Shown here: piece after piece, positions 20,572 through 32,001 of the stretch
How positions within the stretch are numbered: the first letter of the stretch is position 1
How the letters are laid out: the number at the start of each line of letters is the position of its first letter
Notes under the pieces: generated by a model
Seen by the model: the letters and a program-made list of their open reading frames with translations, nothing else
Database searches by the model: none
Told to the model about the DNA's origin: nothing
Translations under genes and position numbers: made by a program
Source: Lathyrus oleraceus
Taxonomy: Eukaryota > Streptophyta > Magnoliopsida > Fabales > Fabaceae
Reading direction: 5' to 3'
DNA length: 64,000 nucleotides
NCBI RefSeq assembly: GCF_024323335.1
Contig: NC_066579.1
Location: 55,061,271 to 55,125,270 of the forward strand

Positions 20572-23500
20572 ATGGATCAGTTGGAACAAGAGAACCGTGA
20601 GTTGAAAGAAGAGGTCGCCAGACTTGGCGCTTTGATGGAGCAACTCCTTGCTGCTCAGAATCAACCTGCTCAACCGCCTGCAACTCCTGTCCAGAGGACG
20701 GTTATTTCAGAGATTGTAGCTTCGACTGTGCCGGCCGCCAGTGCTCATTTTGTGCCCAATGCTATGCCAGCCGGGTTCCCTTGGGGTATGCCTCCGGGTT
20801 TCATGCCAGATATTTCTGCTCCAACTTTTGCTCATATGCCGGCATCTAGCCCGGTCCCTGTTGCTGCTCCTCCTGTCGTGCATACCATGCCTAGGGTAGA
20901 CGACACCATCTATCATTCTGAGCCGTCTGAGGGCCCAGATGTCAATGAGAAGATGGAGGCCATGAACGATCAATTCCTTGAGCTGCAAAAGGAATTGAAG
21001 ACCCTCAGAGGGAAAGATCTTTTTGGCAAGTCTGCTGCTGAGCTTTGCCTTGTTCCCGGTGTGAAAATTCCGATCAAATTCAAAGTGCCTGACTTTGAAA
21101 AATATAAGGGGAACACCTGCCCTCTTGCTCATCTGGTCATGTACGCCAGAAAAATGTCTACCCAAACTGATAATGATCAGCTTCTGATCCATTATTTTCA
21201 AGACAGTCTGTCCGGTGCTGCACTCAGATGGTACATGAGTTTGGACAGTGCTAATATCCGATCCTTCAATGATCTTGGCGAAGCCTTCGTCAAGCAATAC
21301 AAATATAACGTTGATATGGCTCCTGACCGTGATCAGCTCAGGGCCATGTCCCAAAAGGATAAAGAGACATTCAAGGAGTACGCCCAAAGGTGGCGAGAGT
21401 TGGCTGCTCAGATTACTCCACCGCTGGAAGAGAAAGAGATGACTAAGATCTTTTTGAAGACTCTTAGTTCTTTTTATTATGAGCGGATGGTAGCAAGTGC
21501 TCCCTCTGATTTCACCGAGATGGTGAACATGGGGATGCGTCTTGAAGAAGGTGTCCGGGAAGGACGATTGGCAAGAGATGAGAGCTCTTCTTCTAAACGG
21601 TATGGGGCGTTTAAGAAGAAGGATGGAGAGGCACATGCTGTGCAGTCTCATGCCAAATCCAAGAGACCCTCTGATAAGAGGAAGCCAGTGCGTCATCAGC
21701 ACCAGGTGGCTAGTATAGCACCTGTTTTCCGAGACAATTATCAGCCTCAGCAACATCAGCAATATCAGCAGCAGCAACACAGTCAGCAACAATCTTCTCA
21801 ACAGTATCGTCAACAACAATCTCGTCCACCGCAGCAGGCTTACCAGCCTCATGGCAGTACAACCAACCAAGCCAACATGAACTATGATAGGAAGAAGATC
21901 AGTTTCGATCCGATTCCCATGTCGTATGCAGAGTTGTATCCCTCTTTAATAGAGCGGAAGCTGATTACTCCAAGAGATCCTCCGGCTATACCGGTCAACC
22001 CTCAATGGTGGTATAAAACTGACCTGCACTGTGTCTATCATTCTGGCGCTCCGGGCCATGATGTAGAGAATTGTTTTCAGCTGAAGACCAAGGTGCAAAA
22101 CCTGATGAGATGCGGTATTTTGAGTTTTGAAGACTCAAGCCCGAATATTACAAAGAACCCATTGCCCGCGCATGGGAAGTCTGTGAATATGGTCCAGGGA
22201 TGTCCTGGGAAGTACAAAGTCAAATACGTAAGCCATATTAGACAGTCACTGGTCGAGTTACATCGTTTGCTGTGTCAGTACAGCCACATGGAGCATGACC
22301 ACGACAAGTGCCGCATCTGTTCGGTTAACCGTCTGGGTTGTAATAAGGTACGCAGAGAACTTCAAGAGTTGCTGGATGAGGGAACCATTGAGATTTTGAA
22401 AAATCGCAATGTTGATGAAGACAAACCAGAAGTTAATGTTATATCTCCTGTGTTCAAGCTTCCGGAGCCTGTTGTTATCCGCTATGATAGCAGCAAGCCG
22501 AAGATCTCTCCTTCACTAACAATCAAGCCTGCAGGTCCTGTGCCTTATGCCTCTGACAAAGCTGTTCCATTCAGATATAACCCCGTCGCTGTTGAAGATG
22601 GGATAGAAGTGCCTTTGCCTTCAACTTTTGTTACTAACATTGCCGATGTAAGTGGGTTGACCCGGAGTGGTCGCGTATTTTCTGCGCCTAAGCCTCAGGC
22701 TAGAGCTGTTGCTTCTGATACTGCTGAGCGTCCGGTTGGGACTGCTGTGAATATTCAGAATCCGGCACTTGCTGTTGCCAAACAACCCTCCTCCTCTGTA
22801 TAAAAGACTCCTGATTCTTCTGTTGGCCCGAGTGGCATTATGAATGAAGAATGTGATGAGATGCTGAGGCTCATCAAAAAGAGTGAGTACAATGTTGTAG
22901 ACCAGCTTCTACAAACGCCATCCAAAATCTCTGTATTATCTTTGCTGTTGAATTCAGAACCCCATAGGGAGGCTCTGCAGAAAGTTTTGGACCTGGCGTA
23001 TGTTGATCATGATGTCACTGTAGAACAGTTAGATGGTATAGTTGCAAACATCACTGCTTGCAACACTTTGAGTTTCTGTGACGCTGATCTCCCTGAGGAG
23101 GGAAGAGACCACAACATGGCTTTACACATCTCTATGAATTGCAAATCTGATGCCATGTCCAACGTGCTGGTGGACACTGGATCTTCTTTGAATGTATTGC
23201 CAAAAACCACACTTGCTCGATTGTCGTATCAAGGTCCTCCCATGAGGCAGAGTGGTGTTGTTGTGAAGGCTTTTGATGGGTCGCGTAAGACTGTGATTAG
23301 GGAAGTTGATCTCCCAATCAAAATTGGACCAAGTGATTTCCAAGTTACCTTCCAAGTAATGGATATCCACCCATCATACAGCTGTCTCCTTGGCAGACCA
23401 TGGATTCACGAGGCTAGCGCCGTGACATCCACCCTACACCAGAAGCTGAAATTCGTGAAGAACAAGAAACTGGTCGTGGTAGGGGGAGAAAAGGCTCTCC

Positions 23501-23904
23501 TGGTTAGCCACTTGTCTTCTTTCTCGTATATTGACGCTGAGGATGAAGTTGGAACTCCTTTCCAAGCTTTATCTATTGATGAACCAATCGAGAAGAAGTC
23601 TCCTTCATTTTCTTCCTACAAAGATGCGAAACTGGCCATTGAATGTGGTGCAGTTGCTGGTTTAGGGAAGATGATCGAGCTTGAAGATAATAGATCCTGG
23701 GCTGGCATTGACTTTTGTTCTGGGGCATTCAACGAGCTTGGTTTGTTCAAGAGTGGAGGATTCATTCATGCTGATCAACCTGAAGAGGCTGCTGCTATCT
23801 TGGAAGAGGATGCAGAGGATTTGAGCAACTTCGTCATTCCTGGTGGTGTCTGCCACAATTGGGTCGCTGTAGATGTTCCTACAGTCATCCGTAGATCAGA
23901 GTAA
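20572..23904 (+). pseudogene. Element D gag-protease ORF, one premature stop
   Basis: Starts at MDQLEQENRELKEE, a short coiled coil, though coding conservation extends upstream to about 20470. Pro-rich linker; retrotransposon gag domain about residues 170-340 (SLSGAALRWYMSLD, FKEYAQRWRELA); Gln-rich stretch about 388-425; variant zinc knuckle CVYHSGAPGHDVENC about 485 with spacing C-x2-H-x5-H-x4-C; a second Cys/His cluster HMEHDHDKCRIC; RSGRVFSAP; aspartic protease VLVDTGSSLNVLP about 866 and CLLGRPWIHEA. A TAA at 22801-22803 interrupts it; C has a valine codon there. The final TAA at 23902-23904 lies inside the intron donor, so unspliced RNA would give gag-protease and spliced RNA the full polyprotein. 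Confidence 0.9.
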
Positions 23905-24166
23905 TGGTTCACTTTGTTTAAAACCCTTCTCCCATGCCAAAAGGAGAAGTGATGACATTGTTGGCAGCATATATACAATGATGTTTTCATTCAATTAATG
24001 CATTGTCAAACATTTGTTTTCCATTTGTTTTCACTTTTTGCTTTTGCATGAAATCAATGATCACAAAAAACCCATAAAAACAAGAATAAAAGCAACATTT
24101 TTCATCTGCATAATGATTTGCTTGTTTAAATTCTAAAGTTTTTCATTAACCAAAATCATTATGCAG
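23901..24166 (+). other. Element D intron between protease and RT (266 bp)
   Basis: Donor GTAATG at 23901, acceptor ATTATGCAG ending 24166. The split codon (two bases before, one after) is in phase with the RT frame starting at 24168. The interior has stops in the relevant frame and a T-rich 3' half. Same position and phase as the C intron at 11700-11951. Splicing here is known for Ogre elements; these exact sites are my reading. Confidence 0.88.
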
Positions 24167-27100
24167 GTTGATTCTAAAACCCATTGAACATAATGATCCA
24201 ACGCCATCTCCCAATTTTGAATTCCCTTTATTCGAGGCAGAGGAAGATGATGTTGAAGGAATTCCTGATGAGATTACCCGTCTCCTTGAGCACGAAAAAA
24301 AGATCATTCAGCCGCATCTCGAAGATCTGGAAACAGTCAACTTGGGGTCTAAGGATTGTGTTCGTATGGTGAAGATTGGGGCACTTCTTGAAGAGTCTTT
24401 CAAGAAGAGATTGATTGAGTTGCTACGAGAATATTCCGATATCTTCGCCTGGTCATATGAAGACATGTCGGGTCTAGATACAGATATTGTGCAACATTTC
24501 CTGCCTTTGAAACCTGAGTGCGTGCCTGTGAAGTAGAAGCTCAGAAGAACTCATCCAGATATGGCAGTGAAGATCAAAGAGGAAGTTCAGAAGCAAATTG
24601 ATGCGGGATTTCTGGTGACTTCTACATATCCTCAATGGGTGGCCAATATTGTGCCTGTTCCTAAGAAGGATGGAAAAGTCCGTATGTGTGTTGATTACAG
24701 AGATTTGAATAAAGCTAGTCTGAAAGATGATTTTCCTCTACCACACATTGACATGTTGGTAGACAATACAGCTAAATTCAAAGTCTTTTCCTTTATGGAC
24801 GGATTTTTCGGATATAATCAAATCAAGATGGCACCCGAAGATATGGAGAAGACAACATTCATCACACCTTGGGGAATATTCTGTTATCGAGTGATGCCCT
24901 TCGGTTTGAAGAACGTCGGAGCCACGTATCAACGAGCTATGACTACCTTGTTTCATGATATGATGCACAAGGAGATAGAGGTCTATGTAGACGATATGAT
25001 TGCTAAGTCCCGAATAGAAGTTGAACATGTTAAGCATTTGTTGAAGCTTTTTCAACGTCTGAGGAAGTTTAGACTTCGTCTGAATCCGAACAAATGTACA
25101 TTTGGAGTCCGTTCCGGCAAGTTGTTGGGTTTTGTTGTCAGCGAGAGAGGTATTGAAGTTGATCCTGCCAAGGTCAAAGCAATACAAGAAATGCCTGCAC
25201 CCAAAACTGAGAAGCAATTCCGAGGTTTTCTTGGCCGCTTGAATTACATTTCCAGATTTATATCCCACATGACTGCCACATGTGCGCCGATATTCAAGCT
25301 CCTCCGGAAAGATCAGTCTCATGATTGGACCGAGGATTGCCAGAAAGCTTTCGACAGTATTAAAGAATATCTGTCTGAACCTCCGATCTTGTCTCCGCCG
25401 GTGGAAGGAAGACCTCTGATCATGTATTTGACCGTGCTTGAAGACTCGATGGGTTGTGTCCTGGGTCAACAAGATGAATCAGGGAAGAAAGAATCTGCTA
25501 TCTACTACCTCAGTAAGAAGTTTACTGATTGTGAGTCTCGGTACTCTATGCTTGAGAAGACGTGCTGTGCTTTGGCTTGGGCTGCTAAATGTTTGCGCCA
25601 GTACATGATAAATCATACAACTTGGTTGATATCCAGAATGGATCCAATTAAGTATATTTTCGAGAAGCCTGCTTTAACTGGGAGGATTGCCCGTTGGCAG
25701 ATGTTGTTGTCTGAGTATGATATCGAGTATCAAGCTCAGAAAGCTATCAAAGGTAGTATCTTGGCTGACCATTTAGCGCACCAGCCGATTGAAGATCATC
25801 AGTCTGTTCAGTACGACTTCCCTGACGAGGAGATTCTGTATTTGAAAATGAAAGATTGTGATGAGTCAACACTTGATGAAGGTCCGAAACCTGGTTCCAG
25901 ATGGACGATGGTGTTTGATGGCGCTGTAAATCAGTACGGAAATGGAATTGGGGCAGTAATCATTACTCCTCATGGCACACATATTCCGCTTACAACAAGG
26001 CTAACTTTCAAATGCACGAATAACATGGCTGAGTACGAAGCCTGTATTATGGGACTGGAAGAATGTATTGATTTGAGAATCAAGCATCTTGATGTGTATG
26101 GTGATTCAGCCCTGGTTGTTAATCAGATCAAGGGTGAATGGGAGACGAATCAGCCTGGTCTTATTCCGTACAGAGATTATGCAAGAAGGATTTCAACATT
26201 CTTCACAGAAGTTGACTTTCATCATATTCCTCGAGAGGATAATCGGATGGCAGATGCTCTTGCTACGCTTGCCTCGATGATTGTTGTGAAGTGGTGGAAT
26301 GAAGTCCCCAACATTGCCATGATGCGCTTGGATAGACCAGCCCACGTGTTTGCAGTTGAAGAAGTGAATGATGACAAGCCTTGGTATTTTGTATCAAGAA
26401 TTTCCTCCAGAACCAGGTCTACCCGCCTGGGGAATCTGTGAAAGATAGGAAAACTTTGAGAAGGTTGTCAGGCAGTTTCTACCTCAGTGGTGAAGTGCTG
26501 TATAAGAGAAATTTTGATATGGTTTTGCTCAGATGCGTGGATAGACACGAAGCAAACCTGTTAATGACTGAGGTCCATGAGGGTTCATTTGGTACTCATT
26601 CCAATGGACATGCCATGGCTAGAAAGATGTTGAGAGCAGGCTACTATTGGCTGACAATGGCGTCTGACTGCTGCAAATATGTGAAGAAATGCCACAAGTG
26701 TCAGATTTATGCGGATAAGATTCATATTCCTCCGACACTTCTGAATGTGATTTCATCACCATGGCCTTTCTCTATGTGGGGAATTGACATGATCGGCATG
26801 ATTGAACCGAAGGCGTCCAACGGGTACAGGTTTATCCTCGTAGCAATTGATTACTTCACCAAATGGGTTGAGGCCGCTTCGTATGCGAATGTGACCAGGC
26901 AGGTGGTTGTGAAGTTTATCAAGAACCAGCTGATTTGCCGTTATGGTGTGCCAGATAAGATCATTACTGATAATGGATCTAATCTGAATAATAAGATGAT
27001 GGAAGATTTGTGCGCTGAATTCAAGATTGCACACCATAATTCCTCTCCCTACAGACCCAAGATGAATGGGGCTGTTGAAGCTGCTAATAAGAATATCAAG

Positions 27101-27628
27101 AAGATTATCCAGAAGATGACAGTTACGTACAAAGATTGGCATGAGATGCTGCCATTTGCTTTGCATGGTTATCGTACATCTGTCCGCACTTCAACAGGGG
27201 CAACCCCTTTCTCTCTTGTTTACGGCATGGAGGCTGTCCTCCCAGTAGAGGTGGAGATCCCATCAATGAGAGTCTTGATGGAAGCCAAGTTGACTGATGC
27301 TGAATGGATTCAGAGTCGTTATGACCAGCTGAATTTGATTGAAGAGAAGCGATTGACTGCCATGTGCCATGGTCAGTTATATCAGCAGAGAATGAAGAAA
27401 GCATTCGATAAGAAGGTCAAGCCTCGTGTGTTCCGAGAAGGTGACCTCGTGCTCAAGAAAGTCTTGTCTTTCGCGCCCGATTCCAGGGGCAAGTGGACTC
27501 CAAACTACGAGGGTCCATATGTTGTTAAGAGAGCCTTTTCAGGCGGTGCTTTGATGCTTACAACAATGGATGGGGAGGATTTCACTCGTCCTGTGAATTC
27601 AGATGCAGTCAAGAAATACTTTGCCTAA
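24167..27628 (+). pseudogene. Element D pol: RT, RNase H, second RNase H, integrase
   Basis: RT with CVDYRDLNKA and YVDDM (about 24983); RNase H (LEDSMGCVLGQQ, LADHLAHQ); second archaeal-type RNase H (WTMVFDGAVNQYGN, MAEYEAC, NRMADALATLAS, about 25900-26280); integrase with zinc finger (HSNGHAMARK, CHKCQIYADK), catalytic IDMIGMI, ITDNGSN and NGAVEAANKN, and a C-terminal part ending at 27628. Breaks: TAG at 24534-24536 where C has CAG, and a one-base deletion near 26387-26392 shifting the frame before integrase. FMDGFFGYNQ replaces the usual SGYNQ of the RT active-site region, which may also harm activity. Confidence 0.92.
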
Positions 27629-27664
27629 AAAAAAGTATATGCAAATGAAAAAACAGAATAGCTC

Positions 27665-27814
27665 GCTAAGTTGAAAACCCAAAAGGGCGGCTTAGGCAAA
27701 AATGAGCGTCTCGGTGGAGAACCCGCAAGGGTAATCCAGGAAAAAATTAGAGACTTGAAAAAAAGGTATATTTGCATCCCGCTAGATTGAGTACCCCACC
27801 CTGGGACAATCTAG
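27665..27814 (+). other. Three consecutive stem-loops after the pol stop codon
   Basis: Loop 1 (27665-27695): CTAAG with CTTAG, inner CCC-AAAA-GGG. Loop 2 (27715-27738): TGGA with TCCA, inner CCC-GCAA-GGG. Loop 3 (27782-27814): CTAGATTG with CAATCTAG, inner CCC and GGG. Each is followed by AGGCAAAA or a variant. Element C has the same three (51431-51580), in places with better pairing: its loop 2 has TGGAT/ATCCA around CCCGAAAGGG, a GNRA-type tetraloop. Confidence 0.8.
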
Positions 27815-30800
27815 GCAAAAATTAGGGATTTGGCAAGTAACTGCATCCTGATAAGACTTTCTGTTCCGCAACTGTCTTTTCGTCAGAGGTTCTCGATTCG
27901 TCGTCAACTGAAGCTTCGAATACATCGAGATTCAAATTGGTAGAGAAAGGATCATTATGTTCAATGTAGCCCTCTTCCAATATATATCACTGATTTCAAA
28001 TTTGTACAGATCTATGGAGTCTTGCCATTTGCAGGCTACCATTCCATCAAATCAATTTGAGCTTTTATCCAATTATTTGCATTCTTATTTGTTTCAATTC
28101 AACAAATGTTTTGCATGTTTTAATTGATAAAATGTCATTGTTTTAAACAAATAAATTTTTCAAAATTGATGTTTTAAACAAAGCGAACATTCACAACGAT
28201 GAAAGGATACTTAAGAATTTCTCAGTGCTCTCCCGAGGGTGGCATGATTTCCAACGGGTAAGACATTTGTTCATATTCCTGGCATTGGTTGTATCCTCTT
28301 TATCCTGCTTTGTTGATTAGGGGTTGTTCCCCAAGCAGAGCTGTTGTCGGGGTTGTTCCCCAAGCAGAGGGTTGTTGAAGACTTCGTGTTCTTCTCCAGC
28401 AGTATTCTCCCCCAGCATGGGTGTTTTCCATTTGGAAGTGTCGGTAGTGGGTGGTTTGAGACCCCAGTACCCTGTCACTCTCCCCAGTGCAGTCGCCAAG
28501 CGGAGTTGTGGTTTTTCTCCTTAGCATGGATGCTTTCCCTTTAAAGATTCAATGGTTAGTGGATTGATATCCCGGTACTTTACCGCTTTCCCCAGCATTG
28601 TCGTAAGCTGAGTTGTTGTTTCTTTCCTCAGCACAGTCGCTAGAGGAATCTGTGATATATCCCCAAGGTAGAGTGCTTGTGGAAGACTTTGTCTGCTCCA
28701 GTAGTACTCTCTTCCCCAGCCAAGTTGCCAGCGGAGTTGCTATATCTCCCCATCAGTGCGCTTATTCCTTCAGCAGGGCAATGATTGTGTTCCTCCTCAG
28801 CAGTTGTGGATTTTCTCCTCAGAAGAGTCAGTATTTGGTGGTTGATCCCCAGCTCTCCTCCATATTCCCAGTGGATCCCGCAGTGGATTTCCCCAGTGGA
28901 TCTGCCTGTAAATTTGTGGTTTGGCGGATCGTGTGTATGCAAAATCCCCAATGGAATGGGTATTCCTCAACAGAGTCAGGATTGCATCTGTGATAATCCC
29001 CTCAGAATCTCCGCCAGAGTTGGAAACCCCTGTTTTCCCCAGTAGGGTTGGTTGGTGATCTATCATCCATAGATTTGGTTGATCTCCTGTTGCTTTTGAT
29101 CCCCAGTAGAGTGGCTTGTTGCAGAATCTACTTGTGTGATCTACCCTTCCTCAGTGGGTGTATTCCCAATGGAATGGATATTTGTGTTCTCCCCAGGTAG
29201 AGTTGCTTGTGCAGTCAGATTCTACATGGATGATCTGTTCTCCCTTTGAGGGTTGTTCCCTAGTGGAGTTATTGCGGAGTTGCCTTCGTGGTAGTTTTTG
29301 CCTAGGCAGTGAGCTCTTGTTCCCCTGCATGTTTTGGGATTTATCCCTTTCCCCAATAGATTTGTCTTTGTGGCCGTTGTTGCCTGTTGTGACTTTCTGT
29401 ACTCCAGTTGGGTTGATTGTTGATCCATCACTCAGAGATTGTGTGATATCTCAGATCTTTTGCCTCCCCGCAGATCTTTGCTTTTCAGCTTGAAGATCTC
29501 TAGCAGATTGGCTTTCCAGTTGGATCTCCTTGGTTTTCCCTGGAAGTATAGTACCGGATGTTTGATTCCTGGGGCCTGTTTGTGTTAGAATTGTCTGTTT
29601 TGTCAGCATTCATCAAACATTAATCACGCATATTCATGCATACTCATAAACATTCAGATATTCATGTTGCATTTTTGCCATATATCTTTTGTTTGTTGTT
29701 TCCTGCTATGGTGATATAGATCTCCTTTATAGATCTCCCAAAGCAGATGTCGGGTGTTTAATCTCTCTAAATAGAGTCAGCCCTTAAGCAGAAAGTGTCT
29801 ATCCTTTCCTGCCATTTCCCCACTGAGATACATCCTCGTGGATGACGGTTGTTTCCGTTCCCTCCCAACACACATTGGGACGGGTTTGCCCTTTTAAGTT
29901 ATATCCTCATTAGGACAAGTCTTGATTCAATCCGCCTTTTTGGTTCGATCCTAAATTGGCCTTTTTCAACTGTCTCTTGCGCTTCACTGTGGCATAAATG
30001 AATAGTTGCTTACAAACCGGCGCTCATTCATCTTATCCTTAGTGGAATGTTTGGCCTTCTGCCTACAAACCAGCAGTTGTAAGTCCTATCTTTGCGGTTT
30101 TTTCTACCTACGAACCGGTAGTTATAAACCTCGTTTTCTCCCCTAGCGGAGTTAATTTTGTTGTTCATCCCAACCGATGACAGTTACTCTTCTGTGGTTT
30201 TCTATCCAACTTTTTTGGTAGATGTAATCCCCTCTTTGTGGTTATCTTCATCTAGTATTCGATGTTGATTTTCCTTCGCTTGGATAAGTCGCTTCACTAA
30301 GCACTTATATCCCCAGCAAGTCTGTTGTGGGTAATTGCCGTATGCTAGCAATTTTATCCCCCAGCGGGTCCCTTCACCTTTTGCCAGTGATTGTGTTCCC
30401 CGGATCATTGATTTTCGTCAATGTATCCCCGACGAGTCTTCTTTCATTTACCCTCTTGTTGGTAATGTTGTGACTCCTTGTTGATTGGCCATCATTATAT
30501 ACCTAATTTGGTATCCCGATGCCTTTCATTTCCGGATTTTTATCCTATAAACAACCTACAACCCGGTTCAGGATAATCTTCCTCTAGAGGTTATTATTCA
30601 CGTTTTGACGGTAATGAATAATATATCTCATTCGCTCTTCGGTCGAAGCCTTTCGTGTTTCCCCAGTAGAGTAAGATTCGTATTCCTTGTGGAATTGAAT
30701 GTTCATCCTATAAACAGGATTGCTGTTCTAGCTTTCTTCAGGGTGATGAGTGTTTTGGAACACAAACCAATTCACATTTCCGGATTTTATCCTATAAACA

Positions 30801-32001
30801 ACCTACAACCCGGTTCAGGATAATCTTCCTTTTGAGTATACTATCCACGTTCTGACGGTAATGGATATTATGTCTCTTTCACTCTTGGGTCAATCTTTTG
30901 ATTGTTTTCTCCGCAGAGTAAGATTCGTATTCCTTGTGGAATCGAATATTCATCCTATAAACAAGTCTGCTTTTCTAGCTTTCTTCAGGGTGATAAGTGT
31001 TTTGGAACAAACCAATTCACGATTTTGGATTTTATCCTATAAACAACCTACAACCCGGTTCAGGATAATCTTCCATGCGAGTATATTATCTCCGTTTTGA
31101 CGGCTATAGATAATATATCTCATGCACTCTTTTGTCGGATTCTTTGTTTGTTTCCCCAACTGAGTAAGATTTGCATTCTTTACAGAATCAAATATCCATC
31201 CTATAAACAAGTCTGCTTTTCTAGCTTTCTTTAGGATGATGAGTGTTTTGGATCACACACCAATTCACACCTTGGTCGGTCACCTATTTCATACCTACAA
31301 CCCGGTATCCTTGGTGTTCCTTCCTGTCTGCTCCCTATTATGACCTTGGTCCCCTGTGGAGTCAGATTTCCCTGAGTTGAAGTTTTACCTTTTTCAGGTC
31401 TTCCTCAGATGGTTGGTTGATTGATATCTCTCACCTGTATACCGGTCTTAGATATTCATTCTTCCTGAGTTTGTTACTCACTAACCGGTAACATCTCATC
31501 CTTGGGTTTCCCCTAGAAAGTCTTTTCTAGACTTCCCCAGCGGATTTGTGTTCCTATTCGTGTTGCTGTATTGGTGTTATCCCCAGTACATGCATTTTGT
31601 GAGTCAGCTTGAGTCTTTCCAATGGAAGTGTTTTCCTTTGGAATTTCTTTCTCTCCCCAGTTTGAGTCCTTTACTTTCCCAGTAAAGTCTCCGGTCTATT
31701 TTTGTTTTCCCCAAACTCAGAGTCGCGTCCTGCTCACGCATTCCTTGTTTTTTTATCCCCATAAGAGTCATGTTTGAGTCTCTGTTCCTGGTGAGTGAAT
31801 TACTCCGATGGATCGTCTTTTCTTCTGTGCGAACCTTATCCCCCCAGAGTTTGTGTCTTTTGCATGCATACATCTGCATCATGAGGTCTCTTAGGGACCA
31901 AAATTTGTCTCGTTACTGTTATTTAAGCCCATTCTACCGCGTCAAGATGAAGATTTCTAAACTTCACTTCTCCAGCTAGAATGACCGTAAATAGGGGCAT
32001 C
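27815..32001 (+). other. Element D long 3' untranslated region with PBS-complement-like repeats
   Basis: About 4.2 kb, no credible gene; the short frames in it are low-complexity. From about 28320 to 31720 it is packed with + strand degenerate copies of TCCCCAGCAGAGTCGCCA, the reverse complement of the primer site: 28481-28498, 28625-28642 and 28713-28730 each match at 15 of 18 positions, with further copies near 28328, 28357, 28589, 28816, 28964, 29036, 29100, 30657 and 31155. It ends in a weak polypurine stretch, AGGGG at 31993-31997, before the LTR at 32002. Confidence 0.75.
30535..31260 (+). repeat. Three tandem units of about 246 bp in the D 3' UTR
   Basis: TATCCTATAAACAACCTACA starts at 30541 and 30788, and again at 31033 (spacings 247 and 245). 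Each unit continues with ACCCGGTTCAGGATAATCTT, a short AT-rich block, one CCCCAGTAGAGTAAGATTC-type word, and GCTTTCTTCAGGGTGATGAG or a close variant. Confidence 0.88.

Noticed and set aside
20707..21870. 387-residue - strand frame opposite D gag
   Set aside because: Leu/Arg/Ser-rich antisense shadow of a well-supported gag domain; no family resemblance.
28613..28993. 126-residue frame and neighbours in the D 3' UTR
   Set aside because: Ser/Pro/Cys-rich translations of the CCCCAG repeats in several frames; no start context or conservation.
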